From Ferdinandcohnia sp047246645 (GTDB taxonomy: Bacteria; Bacillota; Bacilli; Bacillales; Bacillaceae_L): DNA of 64,000 nucleotides. The stretch is from NCBI RefSeq assembly GCF_047246645.1, contig NZ_JBFOKR010000021.1:1-64000 (forward strand), read 5' to 3'. The translations under genes were made by a program, and so were the position numbers. Shown in pieces: positions 27,601 to 36,800 of the stretch (the first letter of the stretch is position 1; each line of letters starts with the position of its first letter). The notes under the pieces are model-generated. The model searched no databases and was not told where the DNA came from. It saw only the letters and a list, made by a program, of their open reading frames with translations.

Positions 27601-29972
27601 TTTTCTAGTTCCTTTTCATCTCCAGTCACTCTATATATATTATAATTTGTAGCATAGGTTACTGTTGACCAACTTAACTTGATATCATTGCCCTTTAAAA
27701 TACTTGAAGATAAACTTTCTGGAGCCTGCATGATTGGATGCTCTACATCCATCGAAGTATAATTACCTATGCTTGATTCTCCAAAACGCTCACTCACAGA
27801 ATGAACAACATAGGTGTGCTGACCTTCCGATACATTTGAGAAAGTATATGACTCAGATTTGGCGTTGTATCGGAATACTTTATCATCACCAATTAGCTCA
27901 TATACATTATAGCTTGTTGCGTATTCTACCTCGTCCCAACTTAATTTAACATCATTTCCGTTTAGGATTGAAAAACTTAAATTAGTTGGCTTTTCCATTA
28001 ATGGATGTACAACTGAAACCGTTACTTCAGCCCCATACTTTGATTCTCCATAGTAAGTAGAATTCGAGTGAATTACAAATGTATATTCACCTTCAGCTAA
28101 ATTTGTAAAAGTATAAGACTTTGATGTTGTATTCCTTTTGAATACTTTTTCACCATTAACAACTTCGTAAATATTATAGTTTGTTGCATAATCTACTGAA
28201 GACCAATTTAACGCAACATCATTTCCATTCTTAGTTGTGAAAGCTAGTTCCGCTGGTGCCTTCATTGTTTGGCCTTCTAGTGTAACTGTTACTTTTGTAC
28301 CTTGTTCAGACTCGCCAAATCTTGAAGAGTAAGCGTAAATTTCATACGTGTAATCTCCCGCAGGCATATTTGAATAAGAAACGCTAGTCCCGGTAACAGT
28401 GCTTTTTAGTACCTTTTTGTCATCTGCGATTTGGTATACTTTATAATTTGTTGCATAATCTACTGCATCCCAATGCAAGCTAAATGATGTTTCACTTTTA
28501 ATCGTTTCCGTTACATTACTTGGTGAACTCATCTTTGGGTATACAATCGAGAATAAAAGTTCTTTTCCTTCAGCTGATTCTCCAAATCTAGTAGAATTTG
28601 AATGAATCATAAAAGTGTAACTTCCTTCAGCCATATTCGTAAAAGTAGTTGAAGTACTAGTTGCAGTCCTTTTTAATACTTTTGTGCCATCATTATTTAC
28701 TTGATAGATTTTATAGTCTGTAGTATTAGATGTAGCTTCCCATTCTAATACAAGATCATTTCCATTTTTTACGTTATATGAAATTGTACTTGGGGCTTCC
28801 ATCTCTACTTGATCAACAACTACTGAAACCTTACTTCCATCTACAGATTCTCCAAAACGGTCACTGTATGAATGAATTTCAAAATCATATTCGCCCGCTT
28901 CCTGTTTTGAATATGTGACAGACGTCCTTGTTTCAGTACTCTTCAGGACTTTCTCACCATTGATAATCTGATAGATTTTATAATTTGTAGCATTGTTTAC
29001 GCTATCCCAAGTTAACTTAATATCATTTACATTTACTAGCTGATATGTAAAATTACTTGGGGCAACCATTTTAATTTCATCTACAGTTATCTGGAGTTGT
29101 CCAGATTCATCCACTGATTCGCCGAAACGATCACTATAGGATTGAATCTCGTATGTATATGTTCCAGGTGCTACATTACTTAGCTTATACGACGAATTCT
29201 TTGTTGTTTCAATAAGTTCCTTGCCATCCTCAGTAACCTTGTATAATTTATAATTTGTCACGTAGGAGACTGTATTCCATCTAAAAGTAATATCATTTCC
29301 ATTCGATATTGAATACGTAAAATTAGCTGGTGTTTGCATGACTGGATAAACAACTTCAGCTTGTACAGCATCCGATTGAGATGATTCACCATATAATGAG
29401 TTTTCTGCTGTTACAACATAGGTGTAGCTTCCTTCTGGAGTATTGCTAATTGTATGGTTAGTGCCTGTAACAGAAGTTACTAGCTGCTGGTTTCCTTCTT
29501 TTGACACCTCGTAAACGTTATATTTCTCTGTATACTTTGAGGAACCCCAGGAAAGATAAATATCGTTTCCATTTCTAATCGATTGAGTTAGATTTGTAGG
29601 TGCCTGCATGTCCGGATAAGTAACTGTAAAGGTGATCGGAGCACTCGGGCCAGACTCCCCTTCAGAAGTTAAAGTCGAGATTGCAAACGTGTACGTTCCT
29701 TCTTCTAGGTTATTAAACAGATAGCTACTAGATGTAACCGTTCCTTTTTGTAAAAGCTGTCCATCTGTAATCTCATAGATTTGATAACCTGTTGCTCCAT
29801 AAACAGCATTCCAAGAGAGTTTGATATCATCAGGTGTTATCTCTTGATGGGTAATTGTAGTTGGCGGTAGCATACTACCATTTGCTAGTGCATTACCAAA
29901 TGGAAACAATAACTGTGTAACCATGAGAAGTAATGCAAAAACTGTGATACTCTTTCTTAAATATTTTCTCAT
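24630..29972 (-). CDS. Giant secreted FN3 / Ig-like repeat protein, adhesin-like, c-di-GMP riboswitch controlled
   Basis: 1780 residues. A Sec signal peptide (residues 1-31, ending FGNALANG) is followed by about 13 FN3-like modules of roughly 90 residues. Each begins like MQAPENLT..NGNDIKLSW and contains YATNYNIYEV. Residues about 1220-1640 hold five OmpL47-type modules (TTSNVV.SW..K.VQVELTATDNLSGV.KTFYSINGS). A last Ig-like domain ends VDVKVIK. No LPXTG, SLH or transmembrane anchor is seen, so it is secreted or held non-covalently. A c-di-GMP-I aptamer plus terminator lies in its leader. A matrix or surface adhesin role is inferred. It stands alone between hpf and fliT. Confidence 0.85.
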   Translation of the reverse strand: MRKYLRKSITVFALLLMVTQLLFPFGNALANGSMLPPTTITHQEITPDDIKLSWNAVYGATGYQIYEITDGQLLQKGTVTSSSYLFNNLEEGTYTFAISTLTSEGESGPSAPITFTVTYPDMQAPTNLTQSIRNGNDIYLSWGSSKYTEKYNVYEVSKEGNQQLVTSVTGTNHTISNTPEGSYTYVVTAENSLYGESSQSDAVQAEVVYPVMQTPANFTYSISNGNDITFRWNTVSYVTNYKLYKVTEDGKELIETTKNSSYKLSNVAPGTYTYEIQSYSDRFGESVDESGQLQITVDEIKMVAPSNFTYQLVNVNDIKLTWDSVNNATNYKIYQIINGEKVLKSTETRTSVTYSKQEAGEYDFEIHSYSDRFGESVDGSKVSVVVDQVEMEAPSTISYNVKNGNDLVLEWEATSNTTDYKIYQVNNDGTKVLKRTATSTSTTFTNMAEGSYTFMIHSNSTRFGESAEGKELLFSIVYPKMSSPSNVTETIKSETSFSLHWDAVDYATNYKVYQIADDKKVLKSTVTGTSVSYSNMPAGDYTYEIYAYSSRFGESEQGTKVTVTLEGQTMKAPAELAFTTKNGNDVALNWSSVDYATNYNIYEVVNGEKVFKRNTTSKSYTFTNLAEGEYTFVIHSNSTYYGESKYGAEVTVSVVHPLMEKPTNLSFSILNGNDVKLSWDEVEYATSYNVYELIGDDKVFRYNAKSESYTFSNVSEGQHTYVVHSVSERFGESSIGNYTSMDVEHPIMQAPESLSSSILKGNDIKLSWSTVTYATNYNIYRVTGDEKELEKSVTGTSVTFTNLPEGVYKYEVYSNSSRFGESPESSAIEITVVHPIMQKPENITDRISNGNDIILKWNETDYATKYNVYQIIEGEKVYQKYTTGTSISFTNMPEGDYEFIVHSYSDRFGESPDGNKISFRLVHPIMQSPENFRNTISNGNDIVIRWNETDYATGYNLYSVKDGEKILLRSTKGTSSTFTNMAEGDYEYLVHSYSTRFGESPDGSKLDLTLNWPVVQPPQVDADVNNFNNITLSWPAVTWADEYRVYKVTNEKRELINKGSARNYKVYNLTEDSHSFEVTSYSNRFGESQPSNPVTETIIYPLMETPAANLKLLSDTSARISWNFVAYANGYNIYEIINGEKVLVAERINNLSYTLTNLTYANHEYVVTSVSNSFGESEPSDVVLAKLIIDEEAPVTTSNAPTEWVNKSVNVKLTATDNEVGVAKTYYSLGGEWIEGTSFSLEEAGVHEISFYSVDKVGNTEKPQTMEVKIDKTTPETSSNVVDSWNNKGVQVELEASDNLSGVAKTFYSINGSEYLESTSFTVDTEGINEVSFYSVDAAGNVEDTQTIEVKIDKTTPETTSNVVDSWNNKNVQVELTATDNLSGGAKTFYSINGSDYAEGTSFTVVAEGENEVSFYSVDEAGNVENAQTIEVKIDKTAPSTTSNVVNTWNNKDVQVELTATDNLSGVEKTFYSVNGSEYVEGTSFTVNNEQVNEVSFYSLDHAGNQEEVQTLQVKIDKTKPVTTSNVTNTWLKDDFTIDLTATDNLSGIADTIYSINGKGSVSGLNTIITKEGISNVSFYSIDNAGNIEDIQTAQVKLDKTAPTVKLDVAEEYTLGTKLPLTYVATDNLSGIATEKMTVNGQVVQNGEVVSFNQPGEYVVEVDATDNAGWTTTIKKTVLVYIPATIEVLPKVMNGNKGVFTVKVDLPMGYSTKNLDLDAATLNGVSAQTSNKGYYKQAEQGQFKFERQDFYWIPGQTTMKFVGKIGNFIVKGQTDVKVIK

Positions 29973-30011
29973 TCTATAGTCCTACCTTCCCTAAAAAATC
30001 CAAAAGAAAAA

Positions 30012-30032
30012 GAACCTCAAACAAGGTTCATA
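30012..30032 (-). terminator. Riboswitch expression-platform terminator
   Basis: GAACCT / AGGTTC stem (loop TGTTTG) followed by TTTTTC on the minus strand, 40 nt before the FN3 gene. An alternative long stem upstream pairs ACAAGG-TCATAG with CTATGA-CCTTGT, overlapping the 5' arm, so it can serve as antiterminator. Confidence 0.75.
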
Positions 30033-30055
30033 GGTAATAAGACTATGAGTCCTTG

Positions 30056-30142
30056 TGGCAACCGGCTGCCATCCACACAAATTAGGTTCATGTAGGTCAG
30101 GCCCTTGGCTTTGCGTCCTATAGTTTCCCATAGTTTGCCTTT
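30056..30142 (-). ncRNA. Cyclic di-GMP-I (GEMM-I) riboswitch
   Basis: On the minus strand the aptamer reads AAGGCAAACTATGGGAAACT (P2 5' side with GAAA loop), then GGACGCAAAGCC, AAGGGCCTGACC and GGCAGCCGGTTGCC. These are the conserved blocks of GEMM-I in the right order and spacing. It precedes a terminator/antiterminator pair and the giant FN3 gene on the same strand. The direction of control (on or off with c-di-GMP) cannot be fixed without folding. Control of a surface protein by this second messenger fits the known biofilm/motility logic. Confidence 0.92.
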
Positions 30143-30232
30143 TTCACTTTGGTTTTTTGTTAATATATGTCTATCATATTACCATTTTACTAGTTATTTT
30201 ACCAGTACTATATTACTAGTTTCTAAATTAAT

Positions 30233-30273
30233 AAAAACGAGTAAGAATACGAAGGGAATTGTATACTTACTCG
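30233..30273 (-). terminator. Terminator of the flaG-fliD-fliS-fliT operon
   Basis: CGAGTAAGTATAC / TATTCTTACTCG stem followed by TTTTTATT on the minus strand, 10 nt after fliT. Confidence 0.85.
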
Positions 30274-30282
30274 ATATATTTG

Positions 30283-30633
30283 TTATTTTCGCTTATCAAA
30301 AAACATCCCATCAGCTGGTGGAGTTTGATAAGGATTCGCATATTTATTTGATGTTTCCTTACTCTTTTTAACATGGGCCAGATCAAATTGAATATCTTTT
30401 TTAATCTTCTCTAGGTGGGACTCGATAAGTGTATTCATCTGGATGATTTCAGCACCCAGTTTCTTTTCCTCAACCGAGAATGGTGGTTTCACTTCTGGTA
30501 AAAGTTGTTCTCTATCGCCTAGTAGAAGAGCTATTTTTTCGATTGCTTCGTCTCTACTATCTTTTTCGATAGGCTGATCAAGTATACTTTGAAGTTCTTT
30601 TGAAACACGGTACAGAGCTACAACTGGATTCAC
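30283..30633 (-). CDS. fliT: Flagellar protein FliT-like chaperone
   Basis: A 116-residue mostly helical protein at the position of B. subtilis fliT. It starts with GTG in a TAGTG overlap with the fliS stop, so translation is coupled. Helical segments cover residues about 1-90 (LYRVSKELQSILDQ, EEKKLGAEIIQMNTLIESHLEKIKKDI). A variable tail with NKYANPYQTPPADG follows. FliT proteins act as export chaperones for the cap protein FliD. Sequence conservation in this family is low, so the name rests mainly on position. Confidence 0.75.
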   Translation of the reverse strand: MNPVVALYRVSKELQSILDQPIEKDSRDEAIEKIALLLGDREQLLPEVKPPFSVEEKKLGAEIIQMNTLIESHLEKIKKDIQFDLAHVKKSKETSNKYANPYQTPPADGMFFDKRK

Positions 30634-31040
30634 TACACCTGTCCACCTTGTCCATGTTTATGTTGACGTTGACGGTTAAGCCGGATAACTTCCTTCCAAG
30701 TATCACGGAAGTCTGTTACATATCCTTCAACCTCGGATAGAATTTCCAAATCATTCTTTATATTAACCTCGATTAAGCGACGATTAATATATTCGTACAT
30801 AGTCATCATTGTTTTGGAAACTTCTACATCAGGATTTAGGGTAACCATAAATTCGCTAATGATGTTTTGCGCCTTTTGGAGATTCACATTTTTTTCTTGA
30901 ATATTATTTTCTTCGATAGCCTTACGTGCTATCTTAATAAACTTCAAACAACCATTATAGAGCATTAATGTTAATTCTCCTGGTGTTGCGGTTGTAACAG
31001 AGTTTGACTGATAAGCTTGGTATGGATTGCTAATTGCCAT
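30633..31040 (-). CDS. fliS: Flagellar export chaperone FliS
   Basis: A 135-residue four-helix-bundle chaperone that binds the flagellin C terminus and prevents premature polymerisation. The family signature is clear: NPYQAYQSNSVTTATPGELTLMLYNGCLKFI at residues 5-35. Length is standard. In B. subtilis FliS also helps flagellin release FliW, linking it to the CsrA switch. It follows fliD by 18 nt and overlaps fliT by one base. Confidence 0.93.
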   Translation of the reverse strand: MAISNPYQAYQSNSVTTATPGELTLMLYNGCLKFIKIARKAIEENNIQEKNVNLQKAQNIISEFMVTLNPDVEVSKTMMTMYEYINRRLIEVNIKNDLEILSEVEGYVTDFRDTWKEVIRLNRQRQHKHGQGGQV

Positions 31041-31058
31041 AGTTACTATGCTCCTTTT

Positions 31059-32570
31059 TTACTGAATGAATTGCTGCATGAGGTATGCTGATTGTGAATT
31101 TGCTTTTTGAATCGCCTTTTCCATCTCAGTGAACTGTCGCCAATAACGTTTTTCAATTGTCGAGAGTCTATCTTCGAAACGATCGATTTGACTGTCAATT
31201 GTTGATAAATTACGGCCAATAGTAAATTGTTGGTTCGTCCATGTAGACTTACCAGCTTTTGCTTCAATATTTGCTATGGTACCTTTAATAGTCTTTCTAA
31301 CTCGTTGAGCAATTCCTTGTGTATCTTCAGTTGTACCACTAGTTGAAAAAAGTCTAAAAACAGCATCTGGATTTTCTTGAAGTTTCTGACGTAGCTTTTC
31401 TTCATTTATAGTTAACTTTCCCCGATCCAAATAATTCTTTGTTGTAGTTATACCAATATCAGATAACTGTTTAAAACCTTTTATTGCTCCTGAGAGTGGA
31501 GTATAAAAGTCCATTCTCATTTGATTCAGGGCACCAGAAAGAATAGAGTCATTACGCAGTAAGCCACTTTGAGCCCTTTCTTCCCACTTCTTTACCTGGT
31601 CTTCCGTCATACCTTCTTTTTCTTCATCTGATAAAGGTTGATAGTCTCGGTATCTAGTTTCGGTTATCTTCCCGTTAACCTTTTCGATAAGTTCATTGTA
31701 TTTATTTATATATTGAACAATATTATTGAAGGCATCCTCCGTATTATGTGAGACATTAATCGTCTCTTCCTGTCCTGTGGCAGCGTTAAATTTCAAGGTT
31801 AAATTGTTAATTGTATATTCATTCTTTGTAGTTTCTATCGGTAGGACACCGTTGTAAGTAAATTCTGCATTTGTACCGCCATTCTCTACAGCTTTATCAG
31901 GATTAAATTTTAATACCTCTGTTAAAAAGCCGGCAGTAAATCCAATTTCCGCTCCACCGTATTCAGCTGTTTTATTGAAATCTCCGGTTTTGGTTCTCTC
32001 CATAACAACTCGATCAGATGTATTGTCGTAAAATGCACGAACCCCCAAGTTGGACTCAGTAATCTTCTTAATAACAGTATTTAATGAGTCAGTTGCTGGA
32101 TCGAAGGTTAGTGTGACAGTATTTTTTGAACCATCTTCATTAAATGTTTCAATTGTAAAATCAGAATAACTATTGGCAGTAAACTGTGTATTTAAAGGTT
32201 TTGTAGGGTCAATTTTAGTCCCTGCTGATATCGTAGTTTCACTTGCACGTGATGCTGCGGTTGCTAATTTATCAACCTTAATTTTATAAGACCCATTTGC
32301 TGCTGTGTTTGTTGCAGTTGCTGTGATGACTGATGAGTTAGAGCTTGTAACAGTCTTAGATTGATACGCTTTTGATAACGTCATATTGAAAGACATCGTA
32401 TCGAGTTCAGCCAGTAATTTATTCATCTCACGATACTGATCCCGTTGCCACTCAAAAATTTGTTTCTTTTGATTTAGCTTGTTTAAAGGAATTCGCTCCG
32501 CCTTCATAAGATCGGTAACTATTTGATCAATATCCATTCCACTTGCTAAACCACCAATTCTCATATTCAT
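31059..32570 (-). CDS. fliD: Flagellar filament capping protein FliD
   Basis: The 503-residue hook-associated protein 2, which caps the filament and folds incoming flagellin. The N-terminal FliD_N domain starts MRIGGLASGMDIDQIVTDLMKAERIPL. Variable domains lie in the middle. The FliD_C domain (about residues 260-500) ends in a coiled coil (RFEDRLSTIEKRYWRQFTEM). AAGGTGGTG precedes the start. Length agrees with Bacillus FliD (about 500). Second gene of the flaG-led operon. Confidence 0.94.
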   Translation of the reverse strand: MNMRIGGLASGMDIDQIVTDLMKAERIPLNKLNQKKQIFEWQRDQYREMNKLLAELDTMSFNMTLSKAYQSKTVTSSNSSVITATATNTAANGSYKIKVDKLATAASRASETTISAGTKIDPTKPLNTQFTANSYSDFTIETFNEDGSKNTVTLTFDPATDSLNTVIKKITESNLGVRAFYDNTSDRVVMERTKTGDFNKTAEYGGAEIGFTAGFLTEVLKFNPDKAVENGGTNAEFTYNGVLPIETTKNEYTINNLTLKFNAATGQEETINVSHNTEDAFNNIVQYINKYNELIEKVNGKITETRYRDYQPLSDEEKEGMTEDQVKKWEERAQSGLLRNDSILSGALNQMRMDFYTPLSGAIKGFKQLSDIGITTTKNYLDRGKLTINEEKLRQKLQENPDAVFRLFSTSGTTEDTQGIAQRVRKTIKGTIANIEAKAGKSTWTNQQFTIGRNLSTIDSQIDRFEDRLSTIEKRYWRQFTEMEKAIQKANSQSAYLMQQFIQ

Positions 32571-32585
32571 TGGTGTTCACCACCT

Positions 32586-32942
32586 TTATATCTTTTTATC
32601 TACTATGAAGCCTAGAAATTCGGTCATTGCCGCATATATATCCAGTAATCTTTTCGAAGGTATTTCTCTTACCACTTCATTTGTATGATTGTCAACAATG
32701 GTAACGTAATACTCATTAAGTTCACCATGTAATTCAAATTTCAAATGTGTATTATTCGGTTCTAGAAACTTATTTAAACTAGTAATCACCTGTTGGATGT
32801 TTTCTTTTGATTCTACCTTTTCTGGATAAATTATTTGGTCAACTGATTGATTAACTGGTTCCGAGTTCTCCATTTTTCTATTATTTATGTTTTCATAGCT
32901 GAGATTCATAGTTGTGCTAGAAGATAATTTTTCAATCGACAT
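32586..32942 (-). CDS. flaG: FlaG-like flagellar protein (YvyC)
   Basis: A 118-residue protein with a disordered polar N-terminal half and a C-terminal FlaG domain: HLKFELHGELNEYYVTIVDNHTNEVVREIPSKRLLDIYAAMTEFLG. In other bacteria FlaG affects filament length. It starts the flaG-fliD-fliS-fliT operon behind a good sigma-D promoter, with GGAGGAAAT before the ATG. Confidence 0.88.
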   Translation of the reverse strand: MSIEKLSSSTTMNLSYENINNRKMENSEPVNQSVDQIIYPEKVESKENIQQVITSLNKFLEPNNTHLKFELHGELNEYYVTIVDNHTNEVVREIPSKRLLDIYAAMTEFLGFIVDKKI

Positions 32943-32978
32943 TTCTATTTCCTCCTACACGCTCTATCTTTACTAGTT

Positions 32979-33004
32979 ATATCGGTAAGAATTAAAGAAT
33001 CTTA
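32979..33004 (-). promoter_or_regulatory. Sigma-D promoter of flaG-fliD-fliS-fliT
   Basis: On the minus strand TAAG (33001-33004), 14-nt spacer, ACCGATAT (32979-32986). One mismatch in each element against TAAA and GCCGATAT. It lies 36 nt upstream of flaG. Confidence 0.7.
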
Positions 33005-33870
33005 ATGCTATAATTCGCACTAAACTTCCATAAAAGCAATAAATTGAATAAGACTCGTATATTTTTGTGCTCTCTCTTATAAAAAAACCAAAAGCCATGG
33101 TTTAAACACTTAGTTAACTCACTAAGGTGAAATGTCACGAAAGGAACACTTTATAGCATTCGAGACTCTTAAATCTTTTGATGCATTAATAGTTCATTGG
33201 ATCTATAGTTAATAGAATTCGATTCACTATAATTTCTCTAGGCACCCCTTCAAGGAGATTTCATTTGCCATCTCAAGTTTCTTTCATAAATAGCCTTTTT
33301 CCTATGAGGAACTTTTCCTCTCAAACCACAAGATTTTCAGTGCTTTATACCAACCATCTTACCTCCTAAGCAAATAGCTTTGTCACCTCATATTCTTCTC
33401 CGCTTGGTAACCGATGTTGTGAAGGGTTATTAGCTCTAGATACTTTAGTTTTAAAGTTTTTATAAGTTCATACCAAATTCAACATAATTTGAAATAGCCA
33501 CTACTTTGCCGATAAGAGTAGTGGCTGAGGTCGTTTGTTCGTAAAAAAACGCTCATAGAAAAGAAATATTTTCATAATTTTTAATATTTCTGAGCATACA
33601 GTTATTACTAGTTGTGTATAGACTTTTAATACTTGTACATTAGTTTCTGGTAGCTAGGTATTTTGTCTTGTCGGTGATTCTTCTTTATTCTTACTAACAT
33701 GTGTATATCATTGCTATGTTTTTAAACATTTCTATTAAATATCATTTCTTAGCTTTCACCATATACACATGGCTTTTTCAAAATTTCACAATGAACTTAG
33801 CTGTTTATTTAACACTTTTCTCTATATCCACCATCCAATTCTTTGCAATATCTCTTTAATTATTTCTTCT
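33005..33870. other. Long non-coding gap between the glycosyltransferase fusion and flaG
   Basis: About 870 bp without a supported gene. On the minus strand it holds a terminator-like AACCA / TGGTT stem with TTTTTTT (about 33085-33104), an 8-bp hairpin CCACTACT / AGTAGTGG (about 33498-33524), and a GAGGAA / TTCCTC hairpin (about 33314-33328). A 33-codon open stretch (33366-33467, minus) ends HRLPSGEEYEVTKLFA but has no start codon; it looks like the tail of a lost gene. Confidence 0.45.
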
Positions 33871-36800
33871 TCATAGCATGTTTGACCCTTCACTGTTGTT
33901 AAGAAGATTGGAAATTTTATAAATCGAATCTACCAATTTAGGATAATATTTTTCTTTCGCATCCTTAAACCGTCCCACAATATCTTCATAATTCATATTA
34001 ATTTCATCTACAAGATCCATAACTTTTGTAGAAGTCACTTCATCAGTTGCAATTGCATATTCAGAACAATTAACCGTTTGTGCAAAATCAAAGCACTTCC
34101 CACGGTATGCAAGCGAGATAAATGGACGATTTGCAGATGCTGATAGAATATTCGCATGTAGTTTGAAATTGATAGATAGGTAACTTTTACTAATAAGTTT
34201 TTGCAGAATTTTAGCTTCATAAACTTCAGTAATAACTTCACACCGGTTATCATTAACTTTTTGCGCTAATCGTCTAACATGCGCTATATCTTCAGTCCAG
34301 ATTGGATAAACTGTAACCGTATACCCCTTTGAAATTAAAGAATGTATAACTACCACTAATTCGTCTTCAACAGCTAACTCATTTCTTCCAAAGACATTAT
34401 TGTAAGAGGTACCCCAATTAACAAGTACATTTCGACTATTCTCGTCAATTTCTAATTGGTCACCAAATATTTCACTCGCATATGCTAGTGCTGGATCTCC
34501 TATCTCATAAACCTTTCTGTTCACTCCGATATTAGTCAACATATTTTTAGTAAAAGGACCTCGAACACTAATATAATCAAAATGTTCGTATATAGCTCTG
34601 AAATGACTTTCGTCTTGGTCTCCTAAGCTCACTGAGTTAAGGTGCTCTTTTTTATAAGCTCCGTCTAATCCCGTTCCCCATGAAACTACAGGTATTCCAC
34701 TCTCAATGCCTTGCACACAAATCTTCAACCAGTATGGTAAATGTATTAAAGAGCCACCACCTAATACTATTAAGTCATAATTAGATATATCAATTTTATA
34801 ATTTTGAACCGTTGGGTAAGCGTCAATATTTGCTACAGTATTATGATTTGTATAGTGACCATATTTATAAAACATTGTTTTGAATAATTCAAATAAAACA
34901 TCATCCCCAACGTTTCCTTTACCTAACCAACCTAAATAAAGAACGTTCTTTACAGACATTGCATTTTCATTCATAAATGAAAAACTACTATTTACATTAT
35001 TTCCGATATGATTTATCTTTTCAGAAGGTCTTTCAAGTTGTATTATCTTTTCATTAACCTCTTCTAATAATTCATCTTCACTTGTTAAGTGTGAAACTCT
35101 TTTATATAAATCAACAGCCAAATTCAATTGATTAGTTTGTTCATAGATAAAGGCCATATTATAAAGACAATCAACATGCCTCGGATCAATTATTAACGCT
35201 TGTTTTAATACTTCAATTGCATCATCATAGTTTTTTTGTTTCATAAGAATAACTGCTTTAATTGAGTATAAATCTGCATTATTATTTATTCTTCCCAAGG
35301 ATTGGTTAACTAATAATAAAGCATCATTATAATGATTATAAGTGAGCAAGCTTATTATCTGTTCTTTTATATCCCCATCATTGTTAATCATTTCAGAATT
35401 ATCCCGAAAAACATCACCTAGTTGATTCTCAATTTCTTCTCTTATTTTAGTTTTACTTTCCAAACTAAGAAATTCCTTTTTATTGTTTAGAATTTCAATT
35501 AGCATTTTATTGTTCATAATATAAGCTTGTTCTATAATTCTTATAAACAAACTTTCTTCAAACTGGGATAACTTTTTTCTTTTCTTAGAAAATAGCAAGT
35601 TAAGTAAATTGTTCATATTATTATCGAATTTAATCTTGAAAAGAATTTTTTTAAACTCTTGATCTTTAGTATCTAATGTTAATAATATTAAATCAGTTAT
35701 ACTAAATATATTACTTGATAGGATTTTATAGAATTCATTAGGGTTTTTCCCATAAATCCTCTCTAAAACCTCATCTGTTTTTTTATCTAGGAATAAATTT
35801 TTAATTAGCACAGCTTCATATTCGAATGAAGAAAGTTGATTTTTATTTAATAATAATAAAGATTGTTTTTGAACATTTAAATTTGGCACTTTGAGTAAAA
35901 TATTTATTAATCTTTGAGGATACATTGCTTTATGTTTTAAACAATTTAGTTTAATAAATTCTGTTAATTCTTCTAAAGTTGAATACTTAGCTAATAAACT
36001 GATTAACCTAATCCAAATATAATCATCTAAATTATTTACTGATAAAGCTTTTGAATAATGGTGAACTGCCAATTGAACTTGGCTTGTACTTTCATAAAGC
36101 TCTCCTAGAGTTTTATGTGGATAGTATTCTAAATAGTCCAAACTACTGAAAGGCTTCAACTCATCTTTTCGCTCAATAATTTCTTCTAAAATCTTGATTG
36201 CTTTATAATCATCTTTGAAAATTTTATAAATCTTCCCTTTAAGATATTTAAAGTCTACTATTTTAGGAAAGACCATTTCAGCATCTTTTGTGACGTTCAA
36301 AGCTTCATCAAAACGCTTTGTCGAAATCAAACAATTTACTAATCGTACTATTAATCTAGGAACCCATTCATAATATATACTTTCTTTTAATTGATATGCC
36401 GTTTTATAATTATTTATTGCCTCATTAAAATTCCCTTTTGCGAGATACTCATTCCCTAAAAAAAAGAAATCAACAGATTCCTTTTGTTTCTTTCTCTTTA
36501 AAAGTCTTAAGTTTCTTTCTGATTTTTTTTTCTCTCTCACTATATTCTCCAAATAACCAGTATGGAAAATTTTCAATTCAGCGATTCCTCTTTTTTCCAA
36601 AGACTCTTTATGCATTAGCATCTCATGGATACTTCGATAATAGATGATTGATCCATTATTCTTATAAACTCTATCATGGTAATTTAAAGAAGTACTTTGA
36701 CCATTCTCCCCTATAAAACTAACAATTTGTACACCTAATATATTATTTGATGTTTCCTTTTTGAGATCCGACTTAAATTTCTCAAAGCTTTGTCTATCTA

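Noticed and set aside
24630..29972. Sortase substrate role for the FN3 protein
   Set aside because: The C terminus (VDVKVIK) has no LPXTG-like motif, hydrophobic stretch or charged tail.
33366..33467. Short minus-strand open stretch as a functional small gene
   Set aside because: There is no start codon and a stop lies immediately upstream; kept only as a possible relic.
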